Below are positions 1 to 7,323 of a DNA stretch of 26,200 nucleotides, piece by piece. The position numbers and the translations under genes are program-made. The notes beneath the pieces are model-generated. The model was not told the DNA's origin. It did no database searches and saw nothing but the letters and a program-made list of their open reading frames with translations. Source of the DNA: Geobacter sp. UBA5735 (GTDB taxonomy: Bacteria; Desulfobacterota; Desulfuromonadia; Geobacterales; Geobacteraceae); the NCBI GenBank assembly GCA_002419385.1, contig DIFZ01000044.1, positions 1 through 26,200 of the forward strand. Reading direction: 5' to 3'. Position 1 is the first letter of the stretch, and each line of letters starts with the position of its first letter.

Positions 1-1
1 T

Positions 2-763
2 AATCCAAATTCAGCGGAAGAGGCCGAAATTAAAGAATACAATAGCAGATCGGATGATCCTAGTGACAAGACGTACAATCTTCTATTGATAGACCTGAGT
101 GGAAAAGAGGCGCGATTGATAAAGCAGTTCAATAAAGAAAAAGGCGTAACATGGACTGTGGCATATGACAGGATTTTTTTATATGACATCGGAAAGGACC
201 AGTTGCGCGTTTTAACCACAAGCTTCGAGCCAAGCCATCACCCGATGGAGGACATAATCAAACGAAATAAGGGAAAGGTCAATTACACACGGATATATCC
301 GCACCCCTATCTGCCGTTTGCAATCCTTGGCGCCGGAGAGAATGGTGATGTGCTGATTTCCTGGGCACATGAAAGAGAGAAAACACCAACCAGAATTTTT
401 GGAGAAGATATGGAAGGCGGTGATTATCTCTTCTCTCCTGATGGCAAATGGGTTGTATTCACGGAAGGCGGGGTTATGGACGATAAGAAAACCTACCTCA
501 TGCCCGTATCCGAAAAATACCCTCACTACCTGGGTACTCCGATTCTGCTGCTGGACAATTATTTCAATCGCAACAACTGCGGCTGGACTACCAACCCAAT
601 AGCCTTCGTCGGATTATCTTCAAATATGCTTTACCGCTGGGAGCTTACCAAAGAGGCCCATCCCTGGATAGACAAGCCCATCTTGCATGACTACATCGTG
701 GATTATGATCTTGAAAAAATGAAAAAAGATAAACAGCAGGGGCCGGGCGGCAAGTATAAATGA
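2..763 (+). CDS. Beta-propeller-like protein, 5' end outside window
   Basis: The reading frame is open from the window edge to a TGA at 761-763, so the true start lies to the left. The internal TTG at 86 has no ribosome site and is probably not the start. The visible 253 residues contain short beta-rich blocks and one clear TolB/WD40-like signature, the SPDGKWVVF segment (roughly 115-123 counted from the TTG), so a beta-propeller fold is likely. The C-terminus is charged, ending with a Lys-rich stretch after DYIVDYDLEKM. No signal peptide can be judged because the N-terminus is missing. No enzyme motif was seen and the function is unknown. It reads in the same direction as the next three genes and sits in the same relatively AT-rich stretch, so it may belong to the same accessory cluster as the DUF2169 gene. 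Confidence 0.7.
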   Translation, partial: NPNSAEEAEIKEYNSRSDDPSDKTYNLLLIDLSGKEARLIKQFNKEKGVTWTVAYDRIFLYDIGKDQLRVLTTSFEPSHHPMEDIIKRNKGKVNYTRIYPHPYLPFAILGAGENGDVLISWAHEREKTPTRIFGEDMEGGDYLFSPDGKWVVFTEGGVMDDKKTYLMPVSEKYPHYLGTPILLLDNYFNRNNCGWTTNPIAFVGLSSNMLYRWELTKEAHPWIDKPILHDYIVDYDLEKMKKDKQQGPGGKYK

Positions 764-851
764 CGTCAATCTTGCTTTTCATGCAGTGCAATAGAAACCG
801 TGAAATGGCAAAAAAGAAAAGGACAACAGATTGTTCAACAGGAGATCACAT

Positions 852-974
852 ATGAACCAAATGAATCCCAGCGACTTTCGAACCTTCGTGATCGTTTCGG
901 CAATAGCTCTTCTGTTAGTGATCCTGTTCCTGTATGGGTGCCGGGGCGCCATTTGTCCCATGTGCGCCGACTGA
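852..974 (+). CDS. Small membrane peptide with Cys-containing tail (40 aa)
   Basis: A short frame opens with ATG at 852, behind a good AGGAG ribosome site at about 839-843, and ends with TGA at 972-974. The product has a polar N-terminus of about 10 residues, then a single hydrophobic helix (about residues 11-29, FVIVSAIALLLVILFLYG). It ends in a short tail with three cysteines, CRGAICPMCAD. The first Cys directly follows the helix, so it could be a lipoprotein-like or a tail-exposed membrane anchor, but no standard lipobox is present (LYGC is only weakly similar). It lies between the beta-propeller-like gene and the three-TM gene on the same strand. The function is unknown. The call rests on the ribosome site and the clean membrane-helix composition. 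Confidence 0.5.
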   Translation: MNQMNPSDFRTFVIVSAIALLLVILFLYGCRGAICPMCAD

Positions 975-1089
975 TTGAGGCCAGGCTGCGACTACATCGT
1001 CATAAATGACGTTGATAAACTGAGAAAAAAATCATCTATTACCGCGCATCCCCCATTTCCCGTGAATAATCAATTTGACAGGATAAGAC

Positions 1090-2433
1090 ATGAAAAACGC
1101 CGGACCGATATCTGTAGGATCCGTACCCGTGGCTGCGATTATCGGCCTTGTTATCATAGCCTTCATGGACACCTCGGAATATTATGGAGCTATTGGTGCA
1201 GCATTTGTCTTTGTGGCAGGGGTTTTTATTGCCGGTATTCTTGCAATCATATTCGGGATCTTGGCAGTCAGATCCGGTACCAGTCGTGACCAGGGTAAGG
1301 TCGGCATTATATTAGGTCTAATGGTTGTAGTCGGCGGTCTCATTCTTGTTTTATATGTCTTTATCTATTCATCTCTCGATGACAGGCGCATTGACGCCGC
1401 CAGAGCTGTGGAAGAAAAAGCCGCAAAGGCCGCCTATGATGCATCTCCCGATATCGACTCCAACAGCATGGCAACTCTCCTGGAAAGCCCGCACCTCAAC
1501 GTGGAGGTCGGTGAACTCGCTACTCTGCCAGGCAGAAAAATTCTGGTTCTTGCCCGCATAAGCGGGGGAAGGAGTGGCTCGAAACTCGCCGTTTTTTCGA
1601 TGGATGGGACACCGGATCCCGCCTTCAACCGCCAAAGGGCCGATAATGAAGACAATTTGGTAAACGGGCTGGTGACTGCTCCCGACGGGAATATACTTCT
1701 TGCTGCCGACTGCATGCATGGCAACGATTCCGACATCGCCCGCTGGACAAAATACCATCCTGCGATATTGCTGAACCGTTATGGCAAGTGCATTGGCAAG
1801 TTCGAAGACCCAGGCGGTGTCGAGGTAGTTCGTTACTCCAAAGACTCCCGGCTTTATGGACTCGAATGGGAACCAACCGATGATTGCGGGTTTAATGGTT
1901 TTCGGATAAACCTTGTGGAAGTGCTGCCCGATTGCCGGAGAATAGCCCGTAAATTGCCGCTGGCGCCATCTGTTTCGAGTCGGATACAGATGGATGAATA
2001 TGCGCATGAGGCTAATCTGAAGTCTTTATTTTTCTGGCCGAACGGTGACATCGGCCTGATCACCTACAGTTCACAAGTCCTCCGTATCAACCCCTCCGGA
2101 AAGCGGCTCCTGTCATTGTTTAAGACAGGTCCGGACAGATTCCGGGGTCCTGACCGCTTCATAGGCTTTCTCTCCGACGGGTCACTGATACTGTCAGACA
2201 GAAGCGAACCGGGGGATATCGCAAAATTTCGGAACGGGAAGAAAGTTGAATCATTTTCCAAGACGCTGGAAAGGCTTCGCGAACGGATCGAGATTCAGGC
2301 CGCCGCCGTATTGAGTACAGGCGAGCTTGTAATAGCTGGATATCCCGCTGGAAATGGCAAGGCACTCCAGTTCGTGATCGTTGATTCTTCCGGAAAGGAA
2401 AAGAAAGGCTTTGTGGTTGGCAAGAACCAATAA
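1090..2433 (+). CDS. Three-TM membrane protein with large beta-rich C-terminal domain
   Basis: The 447-residue protein starts at the ATG at 1090 behind a weak AGGAT site. Three hydrophobic helices occupy about residues 8-26, 34-60 and 71-93. A short charged linker rich in Ala, Glu and Lys (97-118) follows, then about 330 soluble residues. The soluble part has repeated beta blocks of the type LAVFSMDGTPDPAFN, resembling the delta-60/propeller repeats common in Geobacter-type genomes (family resemblance only), and later blocks such as FLSDGSLILSD and LSTGELVIAG. It probably forms a beta-propeller held at the membrane. There is no catalytic signature. Upstream on the same strand are two small or partial genes of similar composition, and downstream after about 150 bp is the DUF2169 gene. 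The function is unknown. Confidence 0.8.
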   Translation: MKNAGPISVGSVPVAAIIGLVIIAFMDTSEYYGAIGAAFVFVAGVFIAGILAIIFGILAVRSGTSRDQGKVGIILGLMVVVGGLILVLYVFIYSSLDDRRIDAARAVEEKAAKAAYDASPDIDSNSMATLLESPHLNVEVGELATLPGRKILVLARISGGRSGSKLAVFSMDGTPDPAFNRQRADNEDNLVNGLVTAPDGNILLAADCMHGNDSDIARWTKYHPAILLNRYGKCIGKFEDPGGVEVVRYSKDSRLYGLEWEPTDDCGFNGFRINLVEVLPDCRRIARKLPLAPSVSSRIQMDEYAHEANLKSLFFWPNGDIGLITYSSQVLRINPSGKRLLSLFKTGPDRFRGPDRFIGFLSDGSLILSDRSEPGDIAKFRNGKKVESFSKTLERLRERIEIQAAAVLSTGELVIAGYPAGNGKALQFVIVDSSGKEKKGFVVGKNQ

Positions 2434-2581
2434 AGGCATGAAGCATCGGAGCCATGGCCGTGCCCGAAGGCGAGAACGCTTTCCGTCATGACTCACCACG
2501 GGGCCGTTTTTTCGACGCAATCACCGGCAAACCGCAGGTTTTCCTAGCGTTGCAACTCATATCCGCATTAGGAAAAGGCCA

Positions 2582-3718
2582 ATGCAATTCATCAACCGCA
2601 CACCATTCCCCGCCATCATGTTCCCGGCAACGGACTGGAACCTTTCGTCCTCGCACGTCGTGGTCATGCGCGCCACCTTCGACATCAAGCCGGATGGCGC
2701 GCTGGAAGTGTCCGTCGAGCAGCAGCCGCTTGTCCTGACCGACGAATACTTCGGCGAAATCAACAGGAGTTGCGTCAGGAAGGAGAGCGACCTTGTTCCT
2801 TTCAAACCGCAATGCGACGTCATCGTCAATGCGACTGCGTATGCGCCGGGCGGCAGGCCTTCCACCGGATTCATCGTCGGTGTGCGGGTGAACAAACCTC
2901 CCGATGAGCGTGTGGAGCCGGGACTGGTTGTCCTTGACAAGAAGCTGGTGGTCACTGGTTCCCGCCACTGGGAGAAAGGACTGCTGGGAGGGTGGAAGCT
3001 CAGGCCGCCGACCATGCCCATAACGTCACTGCCGCTACGCTATGAATATGCCTTTGGCGGTGAGTGCAGGATCGAAATGGACGATTCTGCCGCTGAACGA
3101 GTCGGCAGGAAATTTCTCCTTGGTCCTGAGCAGCGCGCCAGCCATCCCGATGGGGAAGCTAAGGCACCGCTTGCCCATGCCGTATACGACGACAATCCGC
3201 TTGGGATGGGGTTTGCCGAAGAATGGTATCTGAAGGCGAAGCGGATGAAGACATTCCCGGCGCCACAGATCGATTCTCCGGAAAATCCGGTCAGCGTGCT
3301 CGGAAATGCTTATGCTCCGCAAGGGTTTGGAATTATCACCAAGGCATGGAAACAGCGTCTGGAACTGGCCGGTACTTATGGTGACGCGTGGCGGGAAAAT
3401 CGTTGGCCGCATCTGCCGGAAGATTTCGACATGGAGTTCTGGAACGGGGCCCATCCCGACATGCGTATTCCTTTCCCGGAAGGTAGTGAGAAGATAACAC
3501 TTACCAACCTTACGCCGGGTGGAAAGCTCACCATTTCGCTTCCTGACCATGAGCCGGTCGTTCATGTCAGACGGGAAGACGGCACAACCATGTCTGATCA
3601 TCTGAAGATCGATACGCTCATCATCGAGCCGGATTCCATGAAAGTCAGCCTGGTGTCGCGTGTCATGTTTGCTGTTCATCGTGAAGTAGCTCCTGTTGAG
3701 GCGAGTTTGTCAATCTGA
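2582..3718 (+). CDS. DUF2169 domain protein (type VI secretion associated)
   Basis: This 378-residue soluble protein matches the DUF2169 family by overall pattern: an N-terminal NRTPFPA segment, then VVMRATFDI, VLTDEYFGEINRS and the LPLRYEYAFGGE block. A later NAYAPQGFGII segment and a C-terminal LTNLTP...HVRREDGT...IDTLIIEPD follow. It fills the usual family length without a fused pentapeptide or other extra domain. DUF2169 proteins are commonly encoded beside VgrG, PAAR and effector genes of type VI secretion and are thought to act as adaptors that load effectors on the spike. The ATG at 2582 has an AGGAAAAGG site just upstream. No tss gene is present within the window, so any T6SS link here is inferred. 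It ends before a hairpin terminator at 3819-3849. Confidence 0.85.
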   Translation: MQFINRTPFPAIMFPATDWNLSSSHVVVMRATFDIKPDGALEVSVEQQPLVLTDEYFGEINRSCVRKESDLVPFKPQCDVIVNATAYAPGGRPSTGFIVGVRVNKPPDERVEPGLVVLDKKLVVTGSRHWEKGLLGGWKLRPPTMPITSLPLRYEYAFGGECRIEMDDSAAERVGRKFLLGPEQRASHPDGEAKAPLAHAVYDDNPLGMGFAEEWYLKAKRMKTFPAPQIDSPENPVSVLGNAYAPQGFGIITKAWKQRLELAGTYGDAWRENRWPHLPEDFDMEFWNGAHPDMRIPFPEGSEKITLTNLTPGGKLTISLPDHEPVVHVRREDGTTMSDHLKIDTLIIEPDSMKVSLVSRVMFAVHREVAPVEASLSI

Positions 3719-3818
3719 ATGTTCTTTCAATTTCTCTGGATCGAGCCGGTAAAATTGTTCAAATGACCTCAAACCAGTCAGATCAATCAATAAACCAACA
3801 AAAAATACTTCTTAATAC

Positions 3819-3849
3819 AAAGGCCATACCTTTGAAGGGTATGGCCTTT
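3819..3849. terminator. Hairpin terminator between convergent genes
   Basis: A perfect 12-bp stem (AAAGGCCATACC and its complement) with a 7-nt loop lies between the DUF2169 gene on + and the small secreted protein on -. The arms end in A/T triplets, so it could work in both directions, although the U-tracts are short. Confidence 0.7.
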
Positions 3850-3902
3850 GCTGTACAGATGGTCAGCTTTTACGATCATGTGGGGAGGAATGGTCGTGTT
3901 TC

Positions 3903-4256
3903 CTATCTTCCGCCATAGAATCCCGTATGGCCGCCTGACGCAAATCCTCCAGGACCGTAACCATGGTGTTCCGGCATATCCCGGTTATATGATTTCCCAT
4001 AATAATGCCTTCCACCTTCATACTTCCCGTGGCCGTCATATCTGCCGTAGTCGCGATAGTCATGCTTGGGGCCCCCATGGTAGGAGGGATGACTGTAGGA
4101 AGCCACAAATGGAAGGCCGATACTGACCGAGGCTCCGGGGAGCGGCAGATGCATGCCGAAACCGGGAAGGTTGATGGAAAATCCCGCATGGGATGCTGTT
4201 GCCACGGACCAGGTAGCCAGAACCATGGATGCTGCAATAACCAGTTTCCTGAACAT
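3903..4256 (-). CDS. Secreted Gly/His/Tyr-rich small protein
   Basis: The 117-residue product begins with a clear Sec signal peptide (MFRKLVIAASMVLATWSVATASHA, cleavage likely after SHA). The mature part starts with a hydrophobic, Pro/Gly-containing stretch (about 25-50), then turns into a low-complexity tail rich in Gly, His and Tyr, with repeated YG, GGH and HGY steps. The start at 4256 is preferred over the ATG at 4271 because the GGAGG ribosome site lies 7 nt before the former and overlaps the latter. The His density suggests metal binding and the Gly/Tyr tail suggests a surface or matrix role; both are inference from composition. It stands alone between a terminator and the end of the RlpA gene. 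No family was recognised. Confidence 0.7.
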   Translation of the reverse strand: MFRKLVIAASMVLATWSVATASHAGFSINLPGFGMHLPLPGASVSIGLPFVASYSHPSYHGGPKHDYRDYGRYDGHGKYEGGRHYYGKSYNRDMPEHHGYGPGGFASGGHTGFYGGR

Positions 4257-4399
4257 TTCAAATACCTCCATTCTTTGACGAATCCCGGCTTGCCGGCAGA
4301 TTGGTGACCATTTTTCCGGGTTTCTGTAGTGCTTTCGAATCGTAGAACGAGGGAGGGCTGGAATGGTTGACGGGGAATTCTTGTGGCCTTGGCAGGAGG

Positions 4400-5134
4400 C
4401 TAACGCAGCGTGCTTATGAACGCATCTGGATAGCCGTTCCGCGCCAGGGAGGCACGGGCCGTTTCGGCGTCGGAGCGGGAACGGAACTTGCCGGCATGGA
4501 CCCGGTAGAAACGGCCCTGTCCCGTCTCTACTTCACGGATGAAGGAATATTCCAGCTCTTTGCCCAGCTTCTCGGAGAGGAGCCGTGCCGTCTCCCGATC
4601 GCTGAAGGAGGCTACCTGGAGAGTGTAGGTCATGCCGGTTGCAACCTTTTCTGCAGGATCCTTGCTCCCGTGAGCGCTGGTGACCACTTCAAGCAGGACA
4701 GGCGTCAGCCCGCCTCCCACGATGTCCAGTTCCTGGGCTGCCCGGTAGGAAAGGTCGACAATCCGTCCCGTCACGAACGGGCCGCGGTCATTGACCCGCA
4801 CCACGATGGACTTTCCGCTGGCCTTGCTGGTGACCCTGACGACGCTGCCGAGGGGCAGGGTCTTGTGGGCCGCGGTAGGCTTGTGCATGTCGAACAGTTC
4901 GCCGTTGCTCGTCCGGTTGCCGTGTTCTTCCACGCCATACCAGGAAGCAAGCCCTTCTTCCCGGAAGCCGTCGGCTTTGAGGAGGGGGACATAGCGGGTG
5001 CCGTCCACCCAATAGGGACGCTCCCAGGGCCTCAGCCAGGAAGGCCCCGGTTCCACCCTCACCCGGTGACCGGTCGTGCCGCATGAGGCGAGCAATATAC
5101 AGAGTATCATGAAAATAAGGCAATTTTTCTGCAT
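4400..5134 (-). CDS. rlpA: RlpA-like septal ring lipoprotein (DPBB + SPOR)
   Basis: The product is an RlpA-family protein, which in characterised bacteria is a peptidoglycan lytic transglycosylase acting on denuded glycan strands. The N-terminus has a short lipoprotein signal ending in LLASC. The double-psi beta-barrel domain carries the family blocks GLASWYG, NGELFDMHKPTAAHKTLPLG, VVRVNDRGPFV and IVDLSYRAA. A C-terminal SPOR domain (about the last 75 residues, beginning YTLQVASFSDRETA) should bind septal peptidoglycan. The start is uncertain. The ATG at 5134 gives a normal lipoprotein signal but a poor ribosome site. Upstream starts (ATG at 5209, TTG at 5215) would add about 25 residues and place translation almost against the phosphatase stop. 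It is the last gene of the kinase/phosphatase run. Confidence 0.85.
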   Translation of the reverse strand: MQKNCLIFMILCILLASCGTTGHRVRVEPGPSWLRPWERPYWVDGTRYVPLLKADGFREEGLASWYGVEEHGNRTSNGELFDMHKPTAAHKTLPLGSVVRVTSKASGKSIVVRVNDRGPFVTGRIVDLSYRAAQELDIVGGGLTPVLLEVVTSAHGSKDPAEKVATGMTYTLQVASFSDRETARLLSEKLGKELEYSFIREVETGQGRFYRVHAGKFRSRSDAETARASLARNGYPDAFISTLR

Positions 5135-5219
5135 GGCACACAGTATAGAGAGAACTGCGGGAAAATCAAGGCTGGAATGATCTGGCGCCGCTGCCGTTTT
5201 CCTGTTCATGGCCAAGGCA

Positions 5220-6164
5220 TCATTTGCTGATTTTCAGCACTTCGTCGAGGCTTGGCGGCGCTGACTGATCGAGTCCGCAGGTGGCCCACAGGTAAAGAAG
5301 GCCTCCGATGAGCAGTGCAACGACAAGCGCAGTCAAAAGGGTGGACACGTTTTTCCGGCCATAGGCCTGGAAAGGCCGGGTGGCGCTCTTTCCTGGATTT
5401 TTCCCTGCTGCTGTCCTGAGAAGAATGACGGAAATATTGTCGGTGCCGCCATTCGCCTTTGCCAAGTCCATGAGGGACGTACCCGCTTCGCGGAGCGGGA
5501 GCCTTGCGAGGACCGACGCAATGTCGTTGTCGGATACCAGGCCATGCAGGCCATCGCTGCTCAGGAGAATGATATCGCTCTCCTCAAGCTCGAGGTGGAT
5601 GGTATCCGGTTCCAGTTCACCGTCGCTGCCGAGCGCCTTGACGATGATGTTCCTCTGGGGGTGGCTGCGGGCTGCTTCTTCCGTCAGCAGGCCGTCCTGC
5701 AGGAGCCTGTTGACGAGGGTATGATCTTCCGTGACCTGTCGCAGACTGCCTTCGCGGAAGAGGTACGCCCGGCTGTCCCCCGCATGGCACACATACCCGT
5801 CGGGTCCCCGCAGCACCAATGCCGTGCAGGTTGTCGCCATCCCTTCCATGGAGCTTTCCCGGCGGGATCTGGCCTGGATCTCGCGATGTGCCGCGCGCAC
5901 CGCGTCTTTGAGGGCCAGGAGCGGTTCTCCTCCTGAACTCGCGTAGTATGTTTCATTGATGATGGAAACAGCGAGGCTGCTGGCGGTTTTTCCACTGTTT
6001 GCGCCGCCGACTCCATCAGCGACCAGTGCCAGGGCTCCTTTTTCCCGGAGCGGGTCTCCGGGGCCGGGGACATGAAGAATGAGAGAGTCCTCGTTTGCGG
6101 AGCGGGCCAGGCCTGGGTCTGTTTCCGCGAAAAAATCGATGAGACCATGGGCAGGATTCAGCAT
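5220..6164 (-). CDS. PP2C-family Ser/Thr protein phosphatase with C-terminal TM helix
   Basis: This 314-residue protein is a PP2C (PPM) metal-dependent phosphatase. The visible motifs are RSANEDS (21-27), VADGVGG (48-54, metal Asp50), MATTCTAL (109-116), HAGDSRAYL (127-135, Asp130), SSDGLHGLVSD (202-212, Asp204) and GGTDNISVILL (239-249, Asp242). All the expected metal-ligand Asp residues are present, so it should be active. Unlike many soluble stand-alone PP2C enzymes, it carries a membrane helix at about 272-294 and a short tail. The catalytic domain would face the cytoplasm. It overlaps the end of the upstream FHA gene by 7 bp, so the two are probably translationally coupled. Its likely substrates are proteins phosphorylated by the kinase at 7324-8517, analogous to PppA opposing PpkA in T6SS control (family knowledge). 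Confidence 0.93.
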   Translation of the reverse strand: MLNPAHGLIDFFAETDPGLARSANEDSLILHVPGPGDPLREKGALALVADGVGGANSGKTASSLAVSIINETYYASSGGEPLLALKDAVRAAHREIQARSRRESSMEGMATTCTALVLRGPDGYVCHAGDSRAYLFREGSLRQVTEDHTLVNRLLQDGLLTEEAARSHPQRNIIVKALGSDGELEPDTIHLELEESDIILLSSDGLHGLVSDNDIASVLARLPLREAGTSLMDLAKANGGTDNISVILLRTAAGKNPGKSATRPFQAYGRKNVSTLLTALVVALLIGGLLYLWATCGLDQSAPPSLDEVLKISK

Positions 6165-6691
6165 TTACGGAATCTCATGGTGCTTTCCCCAACCTTTACC
6201 GTATCGCCGTCCTGCAACTCGGTCCTGGTAACGGGAGTGTCGTTGACAAAGGTGCCCGATGAGGTGTCCAGATCGGTCACGCTCAGCGTGCCTTCTTTCA
6301 GGCGTACGCTTGCGTGCATCTTTTCCAGGCTCTCGTCCGGGAGCTTGATCTGGCAGCCTTCTCCCTTGCCCAGAAACAGCTGGCACTCTTCATCGCAAAT
6401 TCTGAACTCTTCCCAGGCACCCGGACCGTCGATCACCACCAGCCAGCCATAAATGGGTTTCTTCTTCTCCTGCGGCTTGAAGATGACCGTTTTGCCCAGG
6501 TCTTTCGCCTCGAAGATCCTGGTTGCCCCGAGACTGTCAGCGGTCAGCCCTTCCCCGGAGAGTACGGTTGCCCCCATGGCGCCGGCGCCGGAAGCGCGGG
6601 TGTCGCCTGACACCGCTTCCACAGGGGCTCCGCAGCTTCCGCAGAATCTGCAGCCTTCCGGGATTTCCGCTCCACATGATTTGCAGGTCAT
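6158..6691 (-). CDS. Zinc-ribbon / FHA domain protein
   Basis: The 177-residue protein begins with a zinc ribbon (C3-x2-C6 ... C17-x2-C20). A linker of about 50 residues contains three spaced LGxT-like motifs (MGATVL at 39, LGATRIF at 54, LGKTVIF at 65). The C-terminal FHA domain covers about 80-177. The FHA core is recognisable from CQIKLPDESLEKMHASVRL and LDTSSGTFVND, but the usual GR is GK (108-109) and the usual SRxH is altered to a Lys before Met-His (124-126). Phospho-threonine binding may therefore be weakened or altered. It is predicted to be cytoplasmic, with no signal or TM. The gene overlaps the phosphatase gene downstream and follows the lipoprotein gene by about 70 bp. It is probably a substrate or adaptor for the kinase and phosphatase. 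Confidence 0.9.
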   Translation of the reverse strand: MTCKSCGAEIPEGCRFCGSCGAPVEAVSGDTRASGAGAMGATVLSGEGLTADSLGATRIFEAKDLGKTVIFKPQEKKKPIYGWLVVIDGPGAWEEFRICDEECQLFLGKGEGCQIKLPDESLEKMHASVRLKEGTLSVTDLDTSSGTFVNDTPVTRTELQDGDTVKVGESTMRFRKC

Positions 6692-6762
6692 GGCAATGCC
6701 TCCCTCTTTCGTCTCCGGAATGAACCGATTGTTCGGTGTGCCTGGATGTCCTTGATACAGGA

Positions 6763-7287
6763 CTAGTCCTCAGGCTTTACGTAAAACGTCGCGCTGCGTT
6801 TTATGGTCACGTTTTCATGCTGGATTATCGTTTCCAACGTATAAAGGCCGGCAGGGGCCCTTTCCGGAATCGTGATCTCCGCTTCGATCGACCGCTTTGT
6901 TCCGGCTTTGAAGGTCTCAATGCCCGAATCCCTGAAAAGCTCTTTGCCCTTGAAAATGATTCTCCTGGTGAGAGTCCCCTGCATGGTGAACTTGTCTGTC
7001 GGTGCGCAGAGTGCATACGTGACGGTATGGGTTATTTCGTCATCCGGATATACCTGGTCGGGGCTTATTTCTGACGTTTCAATAGAAAGCTGATGCTGCT
7101 CGATCTGCGGGCAGGCAAATTTCCCCGGTTTTCCCTCTTCTGAAGACGAGAAAGCCTCCTTGAGCGTAGCGGTGCTTTTTTCCCAGGCAGGCTTCATTTT
7201 GGAACACCCACCAGCCAGCAGTGCGGTGGCAATGACCAGAAAAAGAACAGCGTTTCGATTCAGGCATTTCATTTGTCTATTACCCAT
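6763..7287 (-). CDS. Lipoprotein of unknown function in kinase operon
   Basis: The product has a lipoprotein signal: a basic start, a hydrophobic core VLFLVIATALLAGG, and the lipidated Cys at about residue 28. The mature 145 residues are largely beta-rich, with a segment IEAEITIPERAPAGLYTLETIIQHENV typical of an immunoglobulin-like sandwich, and a conserved-looking pair of Cys (FACPQ and ALCAP). The ATG at 7287 has GGAAGG about 9 nt upstream; an in-frame ATG at 7272 is a possible alternative. It sits between the kinase (36 bp gap) and the FHA protein (71 bp gap), so it is probably part of the same transcript and may interact with the extracytoplasmic kinase tail or protease. No family was recognised. 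Confidence 0.75.
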   Translation of the reverse strand: MGNRQMKCLNRNAVLFLVIATALLAGGCSKMKPAWEKSTATLKEAFSSSEEGKPGKFACPQIEQHQLSIETSEISPDQVYPDDEITHTVTYALCAPTDKFTMQGTLTRRIIFKGKELFRDSGIETFKAGTKRSIEAEITIPERAPAGLYTLETIIQHENVTIKRSATFYVKPED

Positions 7288-7323
7288 TCGCCCATACCTT
7301 CCGGCTCGTCATGGTGGTCCCGT

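Noticed and set aside
2455..2512. Possible terminator ending in TTTTTT after the three-TM gene
   Set aside because: The stem that would close directly before the T run is weak and imperfect; only a large-loop pairing is possible, so it was not listed.
3863..4261. 132-codon - strand frame overlapping the secreted Gly/His/Tyr protein
   Set aside because: Starts at TTG inside the leader and has Trp/Pro/Met-rich shadow composition; the other frame has a proper signal peptide and ribosome site.
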